Of a DNA stretch of 64,000 nucleotides, positions 52,760-60,825 are shown one piece after another. Positions within the stretch are counted from its first letter, which is position 1; each line of letters begins with the position of its first letter. The stretch is from JAJEEA01 sp965243615 (GTDB lineage Bacteria > Acidobacteriota > Vicinamibacteria > Vicinamibacterales > UBA8438). The notes beneath the pieces are model-generated. The model worked only from the letters and a program-made list of their open reading frames with translations, made no database searches and was not told the DNA's origin. Location of the stretch: contig CBDEVO010000003.1 of NCBI GenBank assembly GCA_965243615.1, positions 2,480,001 to 2,544,000 on the forward strand, in the 5' to 3' direction. Position numbers and translations under genes: made by a program.

Positions 52760-52835
52760 AGTCTTGCGGGATGCCGTCTTTGCTTTCTCTACACCGCAGA
52801 CAGGCGCTGTCCGCGGTGTCTTCGCGATCGACCAC

Positions 52836-53150
52836 CTACGCGGGCGGCGGCAGGAGCCGGAGGGCCTCGGGAACAGCGGGCTCGCGGGCGCGCGACATCT
52901 CGGCGAGTGGCGGCAGGTCGAGGCCGCGCTGGCGCGCGGTACGGACCACGGTCGAGAGTACTTGCCGGGTATCCACGCCCTTGCGGGTGCGGGTGCCGCC
53001 GCACACCTTGCGGACGGCCGCGGGCCGGAGGCCTGTTCGGCCTGCCAGTTGGTGGCGTCTATCAACGGGTCCCGCAGGAAGAGGAACACGGCCGGGAATT
53101 CGTTGGCGGGGTGCTTCGCGAAGCGCTTGGCGTCCTTCAACGGCGGCGGC
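52836..53150 (-). pseudogene. C-terminal remnant of an IS66-like transposase
   Basis: The minus strand reads PLKDAKRFAKHPANEFPAVF, LFLRDPLIDATNWQAEQA and, after a frame shift, KVCGGTRTRKGVDTRQVLST, then ARQRGLDLPPLAEM to the TAG at 52838-52836. The order ATN-x-x-AE-x-A, then GG-x-R, is that of the IS66 transposase catalytic C-terminus. The upstream part and terminal repeats were not found. Confidence 0.62.
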
Positions 53151-53159
53151 GCGTCAATC

Positions 53160-53589
53160 AGCCGAGCGGGCCGGGCCTCGAGTCGGCCGGCGCCGGATGG
53201 GTCTCGTCCACCCGCGGCGGGCGTCGGCGGCGTCCCCGGCGTCCTGCTCTCGTCGGGGCGCCTTCGAGCCGCCGCCTCCGTTGCTCTCGCGACCCATGCC
53301 CCGCGTATCGGCACATGCGCACCGAAGCTGCACACGACTTCGCGGATTCTCTCGCTTCTACCCGAGAAAAGGAGACGACATAGAATATCGCGAAAAAATC
53401 TCTAAATCAATCACATAATCACACCTATATCACGGTCATTGGGCTATTCTTCCCTCTACACTCCGTCAGTCTGTTGGCACCCACACGGAAGGCGCCGAGG
53501 TTGACGGCGGCGAACCAGCGCGAGCCGTTGCTCTGATCTTCCCCCGGAGTCGAGGCGGTGGGGCCAAGCTCTGTTCTCGGCGAAGGAAG
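53160..53589. other. gene-free junction with AT-richer core
   Basis: About 430 bases between the transposase remnant and the metalloprotease gene. The segment 53370-53460 is much AT-richer than any other part of the window (CGCGAAAAAATCTCTAAATC and following). No tRNA, repeat pair or open frame with protein-like features was found. It marks a change in base composition and may carry the promoter of the genes to the right. Confidence 0.45.
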
Positions 53590-56094
53590 GTGCTCTCCTT
53601 GGACTGTGCTCACCCCGTTCATCCTGTAGGCGCGAGGAATCGGCGGCGTAGACAGGTGGAAATCCAACTCGTAGGTGGACTGTTGCTGGGTCTTCAAGCG
53701 ATCGGGATCCCGGCACTCAGTCTCGGGCAACCCGCGAACCTCTCGGATGGCGCCGGCCTCTTCATTCCTGCTCCCAGCGTGAGCGGGGCGGTGCCCGGGC
53801 GTGCGCCGGTGCCGGAGCAGCAGCTTCCGGCTGGGGTATTGCGGTTCCGGCGTGCCGCAATCGACTTCGGACTTCTCGAGCAGCAGGTGGCAGGGTTCCG
53901 GGCGGCGCTTCCGCCCGGTGCCCTTCAGGCCTCGCTGATCCTGAACCTCTTCGACGACGTAGTGGTCCCCGTCGTCGTGGACACGGTTGAACCTGCGGTT
54001 TTCGGCGAAGGGTACGTGGTGTCGGGAACCGTCGATGGCGGCTTCGGAGAAGTGGTGCTTGCCGTCCATCCGGAGAGCGACGGCCGGGGGTACCTGTTGT
54101 CGGGATCCGCCACGACCGCAACGGGGAGCTTCCGGATCGAGCCGGTGGGGGCGGGCTTGTTCCGGATCGATGAGCTCGATCCGTCGGTCTCGTGGGGGGA
54201 CGAGATCCGCATTCCCCCTGAGGAACCGCCGCCCGGGCTGGAGTCGCGAGATCTCGGTCGTGGCAGCGGCGACCCCGGCTTCGCGGCCGCCGGATCGGCC
54301 ACGTCGCAGATAGACGTGCTCGTACTGTACACACCGGCAGCGGTGAGCCAAGCTGGCGGCGAGGAGAATCTCAAGACTTCCCTGTCGCAGTACTTCGCTG
54401 TCGCGAACCGGACCTTCCGCAACAGCGACGTCGCGATCCAGCTCGACGGTTGGGCCGGCGAGTACCCCTATGTCGAGTCGGCATCCTCCAGCGATCCGTC
54501 AGGAGCCGCCCTCGACCAGATCACCGATGATCCCACCGTTGGCCAAGCACGCGCCGCAAATGGTGCCGACCTCGTGCACTTGTTCGTCTCGTACGAGCCG
54601 ACGGCGTCGACAGACGGCCGGGTCACCTGTGGGGTCGCCTGGAAACCCTTGCGACCATCCTCCGCCACGCGCGCGACTGGGTTCGGAGTAACCCTTCTTT
54701 CGCCGCTCTGCGGCGATCCGGGCCGAACATTCGCCCACGAGATCGGCCACAACCTCGGTCTCTCGCATGATCGCTACGTCGCGTACGCGCCTGGAAATCG
54801 CCAGACCGCGGGTCATCCGTACGCATACGGCCACAGCAATGCGGCATCCTTCAGCCCGGTGTCTGGAACGTGCTGGTACACGGTGATGGCGTACGACAAG
54901 CACTGCATCGACGAACCCGGCGGACGGGCATACGCCCGACCCGTGTACCATTTCTCGGACCCCAACCGGCGCCACCCGTCCACCGGTGAACCCTTGGGAG
55001 TGTTCGGCACGTCGGAGACGTACCGTACGACCGGACCGGCCAACGCCGTGCAGGCGTTGGAGCTGAACCGCGCTGCGGTCGCCGCGTACTTCGACCGGCC
55101 GGATCCCCCGGACGATCCTGGCACCCCCCAGGCACCAGACTTGACCGTTCGCTCCGTCTCGACATCCCCGCCGGTCGTCGACGAAGGTGGTCGCGTCACG
55201 GTCGAAGCGTCCGTGGCGAATGTCGGAGGCGCGCTATCGGGAGCCTACCAAGCGATCTTCTTCAGCCGTCTGGACGACGACAGTGCCGACTGGCAGCGTG
55301 TCACTTCGCAGACCTCGCGGGCGCTGTCCCCAGGCTCATCGGACACCGTCCGATGGCGGGGACCGGTCGGCACCACGGCAGGCCACGTGTGGTACGCCGT
55401 CTGCGCGGGCGCGTCGAACGATGCGTCCGATGACAACGGCTGCGCCGTTGCGCCCGAGTCGGTCGTGGTGCGGGATCCGGACGAGATACCTGGAGCGACT
55501 ATCGTCGCGGAGCAAGGCGGAACACTCCAACCGGGAAAACAGGCCGCCGTCGAGTTCGACGTGAACCGTCGAGTCAGGGGAGGCGACCCGCTGGAGATTC
55601 AGTCGCACTGGTTCCTGCTCTCGTACGAGCCGGTGGACGCGATCGTCTGGGGCGGCGTATGGGCGTGGTACTGCTTCGAGGAGGACACCGGCCTTTGCTG
55701 GGAGAGCGGTTTCCGCAGCCCGACCGCGGACTGGGACTGGGACCTCCGTAGCTGGGGCTTCGGGGCCGGAGGATCGCTGATCCTGTTCCAGGGGCTGGAA
55801 GCCTACGACTGGTCCGGTACTCACCCATTCAGATTCACGTGGCAGGAATCGACGCCTGCGGATGTCGACCCGACCACGGAATTCACCTACAGCATGGGTG
55901 TCGTCCAGGTCGAAGAGGATGATGCGGCGGCGAGCAGCGCCGCCTCCACGCGGGGTGCGGCTCCGGGGTCGCGGGCGGTTGTTCCGAGGGTAGGTTCGTT
56001 CCGCGGTCCTCCCAACAGATCCCTGCCCGACGCCTTCGTCGAGTCGTTGCGAGGAACCCTGAAGACGCCGCCGCCACCGCCCCGGCGGCCTTGA
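53590..56094 (+). CDS. secreted reprolysin-like zinc metalloprotease with CARDB domain
   Basis: Up to 834 residues from the ATG at 53590; a GTG at 53656 (VEIQLVGGLLLGLQAIGIPA) would start nearer the hydrophobic signal segment and may be the true start. Residues about 230-475 are the M12-like peptidase: IDVLVLYTPAA, then the zinc motif HEIGHNLGLSHD at about residue 383 and the Met-turn YTVMAYDKHC. The region about 510-615 (LTVRSVSTSPPVVDEGGRVT) is a CARDB adhesion-type domain. The C-terminal 200 residues are unassigned. Codon choice is less GC-rich than in genes to the left. It lies 52 bases before zorA in the same direction. Confidence 0.85.
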   Translation: MLSLDCAHPVHPVGARNRRRRQVEIQLVGGLLLGLQAIGIPALSLGQPANLSDGAGLFIPAPSVSGAVPGRAPVPEQQLPAGVLRFRRAAIDFGLLEQQVAGFRAALPPGALQASLILNLFDDVVVPVVVDTVEPAVFGEGYVVSGTVDGGFGEVVLAVHPESDGRGYLLSGSATTATGSFRIEPVGAGLFRIDELDPSVSWGDEIRIPPEEPPPGLESRDLGRGSGDPGFAAAGSATSQIDVLVLYTPAAVSQAGGEENLKTSLSQYFAVANRTFRNSDVAIQLDGWAGEYPYVESASSSDPSGAALDQITDDPTVGQARAANGADLVHLFVSYEPTASTDGRVTCGVAWKPLRPSSATRATGFGVTLLSPLCGDPGRTFAHEIGHNLGLSHDRYVAYAPGNRQTAGHPYAYGHSNAASFSPVSGTCWYTVMAYDKHCIDEPGGRAYARPVYHFSDPNRRHPSTGEPLGVFGTSETYRTTGPANAVQALELNRAAVAAYFDRPDPPDDPGTPQAPDLTVRSVSTSPPVVDEGGRVTVEASVANVGGALSGAYQAIFFSRLDDDSADWQRVTSQTSRALSPGSSDTVRWRGPVGTTAGHVWYAVCAGASNDASDDNGCAVAPESVVVRDPDEIPGATIVAEQGGTLQPGKQAAVEFDVNRRVRGGDPLEIQSHWFLLSYEPVDAIVWGGVWAWYCFEEDTGLCWESGFRSPTADWDWDLRSWGFGAGGSLILFQGLEAYDWSGTHPFRFTWQESTPADVDPTTEFTYSMGVVQVEEDDAAASSAASTRGAAPGSRAVVPRVGSFRGPPNRSLPDAFVESLRGTLKTPPPPPRRP

Positions 56095-56145
56095 CATCTC
56101 GCCCCGTTTGGGGAAGCCGGCTCCGCCGTTGGACTGATTCGCGCG

Positions 56146-58302
56146 ATGCTGTCCGGTGTTCTTGACCCGCTCTGCGGCCTGTCGGGCGGCGTCTGCGCCG
56201 GCGTCGCTGAGGCGTGGGCCCATCTCGCCGCTGGCGAGTACGGTGCGGTCGTCTTGTCGCCGGCTTTCGTATGGTTGTGGTCGCTCGCGATTCTCGTGGG
56301 CGGCTTCATGGTGGCGTTCCGCTTCTGGTCTCGGTGCGGCGGCGTCCGCCGCAAGCTTCTCTCGTTCACCGCCCGTCTTCGCGATGTTTCCGCGTCCGGG
56401 ACGTTCGTCGAGGTGTTCGAGGACTACTCCGCCGACGCCAAGGCGGCGTTCGGCCTCGCATGGACGGAGTTCGAGGAGTCCCTTGAGATCCCGAAGGACG
56501 GTTCAGGCCCGATTCGGAACCCGACGGAGGTGTCGGCGTACCTGAACGACCAGACCATCGTGCAGCCCTCCGTGGCCCTGTCGTCCTTCTCGACGGTGCC
56601 CAACATCCTGACGGGGACCGGCATTCTCGGTACGTTCGTCGGCCTCGCCGCCGGTGTCGCCGAGGCGAGCGCCGGGCTTCTCGCGGGATCGCAAGAGGAG
56701 ATCCGCGATGCGCTCGGTACTCTCTTCTCTGGCGCATCGCTCGCGTTCATCACCTCGATCGTCGGCATTTCCTGCTCGCTCGCGTTCGTCGTCATCGAGA
56801 CGGGTTTGGCCCGCGGTCTCCACCGCGCCGTCGATGAGTGGGTCGCCGAGCTGGAGTCCTGTCTGGAGAGGGTCACGGTGGAGCGGGTCGCTCTTGAGCA
56901 GCGTGACCTGCTCGATCAGATCCGATCGTCGTTCTCGACGTTCGACGATCAGCTCGCGGCGACGGTCCAGCGGAGCTTTCAGCAGTCGCTCACCGAATCC
57001 CTCGGCGATCCACTCACCCGGCTGATCGCGGCGGTCGAGGGGCTCCGCTCAGACCGCGACGACAGGTTCACCGAGCGCCTCTCTACACTCGTGGATCGCT
57101 TTTCCCACGACCTGTCGGGACGGGCGGGCGCAGACTTCGAGCGCATGTCGGGCGTGCTGACGGAGCTCAACGAACATCTGCAGGCTTCCACGGCCGACCT
57201 TGCGGCCGGGCGCCGCGAGGTGCGTCAGGTGCTCGGAGAGATCGCGGAAGGCATCCGCTCGTCGGTCGAGTCGGGTTCCGACGCGGCGGCGCGTGCGGTC
57301 GAGGCGAGTGCGGCGCGGATCGCCGCACTTCTTGAGGATCAGGCCGGGCGGAGCGCCGCGTCGGTCTCGGCATCGGCCGAGGCGGCCGGTACGGCTCTCC
57401 GGGATGCCGCGGCAGCGGCCGCCAACGAGAGCCGTGAGGCCGGGCAGGCGTCCGCGGCTGAGCTGCGGCGATCCGCCGAGGCTGTTGCGGAGGAATCGCG
57501 GGCCGCGGCCGGCGAGGTCAGCGGCGCGGCCCAGCGGGTCGCACTCTCGGTGGACGCCGCCACCGAGGGTTTGCGCTCCGCAGCAGCCGCGGCGGCGGGC
57601 GACATCACCGGCGCTGGCGAAGCGGCGGGAGCGCGGGTTCGCGATGTCTTCACCGAGGCGTCCGAGGCGCTCCGCGGCGCCGGTCACCTGGCCGGTCAAG
57701 CCCTGGTCGAGGGGGGCGAGGGTGCGCGAGCGTCGCTCGCCCAGGGGGGGCAGGCCGCCCGTTCCGGCCTTGATGCGTCGGCCACGTCATTGGCGGCGTC
57801 GTCGGCGACCCTGGAGCGATCAGCGGATCGCAACGCCGAGGTGTTCGTCCGCTTGAGCGATCTCGTTGAACGGCTGGATCGGCTCAGGGGTGCCGCCGCC
57901 AGCCTGGCGGAGACGCTCTCGGGCTCGGCCGCCCGCATCGGTTCGGGTGCCGACGCGGCGCGCGCGGCGGCCGAACAGACGCGAGACGCGCTTGTGCCGC
58001 TCGGTGACCTCGGCGAGGATATCCGTCGGTCGGTCGAGATGCTCCGGGAGCATCACACCGCCGTCCAGGCCGTTTGGGAGAGCTACCGCGAGCGTTTCGA
58101 GGGTGTCGACGAGTCGGTCTCGAATGTACTCAAGGAACTGGACGGAGCCCTTGAGCTTCATCGGCGGCACGCCCAAGAGTACTTCGGTCAGATGGACGCG
58201 AAGCTCGGCGAGTTCGTGCAGAATCTCGCCGGTGCCGTCGGAGAACTCACCTCGGCACTCGAGGATCACCGGGCGGCGTCCTCCACCGCCGAAGACGCTT
58301 GA
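56146..58302 (+). CDS. zorA: ZorA, MotA/ExbB-like proton channel with long coiled-coil tail (Zorya type I)
   Basis: 718 residues, close to known ZorA lengths. One membrane helix at about 34-58 (AFVWLWSLAILVGGFMVAFR) and two at about 150-225 (SVALSSFSTVPNILTGTGIL, SGASLAFITSIVGISCSLAF) form the MotA/TolQ/ExbB channel domain. From about residue 230 to the end is an Ala/Glu/Ser/Arg-rich coiled-coil tail with roughly 11-residue periodicity, the intracellular filament-like tail of ZorA. With ZorB it makes an ion-driven motor in the inner membrane that senses phage invasion. ZorB follows after 42 bases. No strong ribosome-binding site is seen at the ATG. Confidence 0.92.
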   Translation: MLSGVLDPLCGLSGGVCAGVAEAWAHLAAGEYGAVVLSPAFVWLWSLAILVGGFMVAFRFWSRCGGVRRKLLSFTARLRDVSASGTFVEVFEDYSADAKAAFGLAWTEFEESLEIPKDGSGPIRNPTEVSAYLNDQTIVQPSVALSSFSTVPNILTGTGILGTFVGLAAGVAEASAGLLAGSQEEIRDALGTLFSGASLAFITSIVGISCSLAFVVIETGLARGLHRAVDEWVAELESCLERVTVERVALEQRDLLDQIRSSFSTFDDQLAATVQRSFQQSLTESLGDPLTRLIAAVEGLRSDRDDRFTERLSTLVDRFSHDLSGRAGADFERMSGVLTELNEHLQASTADLAAGRREVRQVLGEIAEGIRSSVESGSDAAARAVEASAARIAALLEDQAGRSAASVSASAEAAGTALRDAAAAAANESREAGQASAAELRRSAEAVAEESRAAAGEVSGAAQRVALSVDAATEGLRSAAAAAAGDITGAGEAAGARVRDVFTEASEALRGAGHLAGQALVEGGEGARASLAQGGQAARSGLDASATSLAASSATLERSADRNAEVFVRLSDLVERLDRLRGAAASLAETLSGSAARIGSGADAARAAAEQTRDALVPLGDLGEDIRRSVEMLREHHTAVQAVWESYRERFEGVDESVSNVLKELDGALELHRRHAQEYFGQMDAKLGEFVQNLAGAVGELTSALEDHRAASSTAEDA

Positions 58303-58303
58303 T

Positions 58304-58319
58304 GCCCGGTCTTCCGGGC
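58304..58319 (+). other. small hairpin in the zorA-zorB gap
   Basis: GCCCGG-TCTT-CCGGGC starts directly after the zorA stop. It is the only structure in the 42-base gap and could tune the ZorA:ZorB ratio (5:2 in the motor) by affecting message stability or ribosome re-initiation. Confidence 0.35.
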
Positions 58320-58344
58320 TCGCTCGGACGGACGGCTGGCAGCC

Positions 58345-59232
58345 ATGAAGAGCGGCATTCGGTTCAACCGCGTACCGACGGGTCAAGGTTATCTGGCGAC
58401 CGTCAGCGACCTCACGGCCTCGCTCGTCTTCGTTCTCCTTCTTCTCGTCGGCGTCTTCGCTCTGCGCTTCGCGACGGTTACCGATCAGCATCGGGAGGTG
58501 GTGGAGGATCACGCGGCCGAGCAGGAGGTCCGTAGACGCATCCTCGACGAGATCTCGGAACACCTGGCCCGGTCGGGCATTGAGGTGGAGGTCATCTACG
58601 ACCAAGGCGTCGTGCGGCTGTCCGAGGGGGCTGTCAACTTCGCCCGGGGGGACGAGCGCCCCATGGCCGAGCATGAGCCACATGTCGGGCGGCTCGCCCA
58701 CGCCTTGTCGGTGATCGTGCCGTGCTACGTCCGGTCCGTGCGGCCGGACTCACCCGGTGGGGCGTCTGCCGGGAGTGACGAACGGACGGCGCAGCCGGGT
58801 GGTTGGTGTCCGGTTCCCGTGCCCGAATCCGTTTCCGGCCGCTGTCCCGCCGAGCTGTCGCCGTGGCTCGTCGAGACCCTCCTGATCGAGGGTCATACCG
58901 ACGCCGAGCCGGTTTCTCAGGGCGCGCGGTTCGCCGACAATCTGGCCCTCTCGTCCATGCGGGCGGCGTCGGTGCATCGGATGATCCGATCGTGCCGGCC
59001 GCATTTGGACGGCCTTTCGAATATGTCCGGCGCACCCGTGTTGAGCGTGAGCGGCTATGGCGAGACGCGGCCGGCGACGCTCGATCCGCTCGCGGAGGAG
59101 AACCGGCGTATCGATCTTCGCTTCCTGCTTGAGCCGAGAACCCCGCCGACCCCGGTCGTGTCCGGCTCGGCCGTCTCCGAGTTGGTCGTGCCGGCGCGCT
59201 CTGTCGTCGTCGGTGCCGCGGAGGCGCGGTAG
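58345..59232 (+). CDS. zorB: ZorB, MotB/OmpA-like stator partner (Zorya type I)
   Basis: 295 residues. A short cytoplasmic N-terminus leads to one membrane helix, SDLTASLVFVLLLLVGVFAL (residues about 21-40), with the aspartate at residue 22 in the position of the proton-carrying aspartate of MotB and ZorB. A linker and a C-terminal OmpA-like peptidoglycan-binding domain follow (LLIEGHTDAEP near residue 180, LALSSMRAASVHRMI, VSGYGETRPA, then NRRIDLRF). Two cysteines near residues 132 and 154 flank a variable loop. It anchors the ZorA channel to the cell wall. zorC starts 3 bases after the stop. Confidence 0.93.
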   Translation: MKSGIRFNRVPTGQGYLATVSDLTASLVFVLLLLVGVFALRFATVTDQHREVVEDHAAEQEVRRRILDEISEHLARSGIEVEVIYDQGVVRLSEGAVNFARGDERPMAEHEPHVGRLAHALSVIVPCYVRSVRPDSPGGASAGSDERTAQPGGWCPVPVPESVSGRCPAELSPWLVETLLIEGHTDAEPVSQGARFADNLALSSMRAASVHRMIRSCRPHLDGLSNMSGAPVLSVSGYGETRPATLDPLAEENRRIDLRFLLEPRTPPTPVVSGSAVSELVVPARSVVVGAAEAR

Positions 59233-59235
59233 GCG

Positions 59236-60825
59236 GTGGGCGCCCTTCGGTCCTACCTCGAGCGTCGCAGTCCACCGCGGAAGGACCGATTGCGCGCTCC
59301 GGAGCGGGTGGTCGCCGCTGCGGAGAACGCGGAGCGGCTTCTCGGGCCGGGTACGGCGCCCGTTAGGCCGTACGATCTCGGCGATCTCCATGTTCGCGTC
59401 GTCCGCTCATGGGGGCCGCGGCGTTCGTTGGAGGGTCTCGCCCCCTGCGATCTCCGACGCCTTCCCTGGGTGCTGTTCTTCGAGCCGCGCCACGGGGCGT
59501 CGGCGGTTTCCCGCGGAGCCGCTCCGCCGGCTGGTGCCGAACCGGGCGGACGGTTGCTCGGCGCCGATCGGATGTTCGTGCGGGCGGTTTCGGCGTGGCT
59601 CTCGCAAGAACCGCGGCGCCTCGGTCCGGTCCGTGCGCTATTGCACGAGTTCGTGCGCGTCTATCCGGTCTATCTTGAGACGTTCACGGCGCTCTTGTCG
59701 CTGCTCAGGCGTCTGCTCGATGGCGTGACGGAGGGCTCGACGCGCGGCCTCTCACGGACGGCTCGGATGTGCGGCCGTCTTCGGCTGCTCGACGACGATG
59801 GCCCTCTCGTTCTCGCGGCGCGGGTTCTCGGGCATCCGGCCGAGGACCTGTCGATCATCGGGCGGCGCTTTGCCGTCGGCGCCGTGTTGCCGTTCTCGGG
59901 GTTTCTTGAGCAGGGCGTGTCGGCGTGGCTCCGGGACTCCGGTTCCGCTCTTGTCGTGCCGCCTGCCGGGGGGGAGCGCCTTGGCCCCGTCCTGGCGTTT
60001 CTTGGGCAGCCGGCCCCTGCCGGTGCGCCGGGTCCGCGCCGTACGCCGCGGGTTCTTGCGGCGGCGCCGTCGGTCCTCCGGTTCGACAATCACCGATTCC
60101 GCCGCATGGTCGCGGAGGTGTTCCTGGGGCCGTTCGCGCCGCCGGCGCCGATTGCGCCGCCCCTCGGGACGGTCCGTGACCAACTCGTAGCGTTCTTCGT
60201 ACGGTTCTACGGCGATCCGCGGCTGCCGTCGCCGAGGTGGGACGGCGTGCCGGAGGCTGTTCGTGATGTTCTCCGCCGGTGGCTCAACGTCCGTGACTTC
60301 CATTTGTTCTTCGCCCTGCTGGAGCGGACCGCTGAGCCGCGGCACTGGCAGTACCGCCGCCCGTTCTGGGGGGCGTTCCTCGATCACGAGCCGCACATGG
60401 ATGTCACGTTCGTGCTCGGCCGGACCGCGCAGCGCGATCTTTCGCGTCTCTCGGCATCCAGTTCGTCGTCAGCTCCGCCTGTTCGCGGCGCGTCGTTCTC
60501 CCGCGGGACCGGGCAGGTAGCTCAGAACCACTCGGTGCTTGTTCTCCGCTTCCCGAACGGCGTCACGGTTGCGGAGTGGAGCCACAACGGCACGTGCCGG
60601 ATGTGGGCCCCCGGCAATGACGCCGCGCCCGTTCCGTACCAGGAGCGGTATTCCGTCGCCCAATTGAAGGGCGCCGCGTGGAACTCGGAGGTGGACTTCG
60701 AGGGTCGTCACGATGGCAGCCGTCTCGGCCGGTGGCAGCGGGTCTTCGCGGACTGGCTGCGCGCTCATCTGCCGTCCGTCCCATCGGAGGATCGGTACTT
60801 TCCGTCCTCGGTTCGGAACTTGTAA
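59236..60825 (+). CDS. zorC: ZorC, EH-signature protein (Zorya type I)
   Basis: 529 residues from a GTG at 59236, 3 bases after the zorB stop. The C-terminal third contains HSVLVLRFPNGVTVAEWSHN, the glutamate-histidine signature (E and H in AEWSH) that defines the EH-signature domain of ZorC. It is followed by conserved YSVAQLKGAAWN and GRWQRVFADWLRAHL. The N-terminal two thirds are helical, with no recognisable motifs. ZorC is the soluble effector that binds DNA and acts with ZorD after the ZorAB motor is triggered. The stop TAA shares its last base with the zorD start. Codon use is shifted to CTT/GTT/CGT forms compared with the left of the window. Confidence 0.9.
   Translation: MGALRSYLERRSPPRKDRLRAPERVVAAAENAERLLGPGTAPVRPYDLGDLHVRVVRSWGPRRSLEGLAPCDLRRLPWVLFFEPRHGASAVSRGAAPPAGAEPGGRLLGADRMFVRAVSAWLSQEPRRLGPVRALLHEFVRVYPVYLETFTALLSLLRRLLDGVTEGSTRGLSRTARMCGRLRLLDDDGPLVLAARVLGHPAEDLSIIGRRFAVGAVLPFSGFLEQGVSAWLRDSGSALVVPPAGGERLGPVLAFLGQPAPAGAPGPRRTPRVLAAAPSVLRFDNHRFRRMVAEVFLGPFAPPAPIAPPLGTVRDQLVAFFVRFYGDPRLPSPRWDGVPEAVRDVLRRWLNVRDFHLFFALLERTAEPRHWQYRRPFWGAFLDHEPHMDVTFVLGRTAQRDLSRLSASSSSSAPPVRGASFSRGTGQVAQNHSVLVLRFPNGVTVAEWSHNGTCRMWAPGNDAAPVPYQERYSVAQLKGAAWNSEVDFEGRHDGSRLGRWQRVFADWLRAHLPSVPSEDRYFPSSVRNL

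Noticed and set aside
57200..58100. Reading the ZorA tail as a chemotaxis-receptor signalling domain
   Set aside because: The Ala/Glu-rich coiled coil lacks the conserved hairpin tip of methyl-accepting proteins; the gene context fits ZorA.
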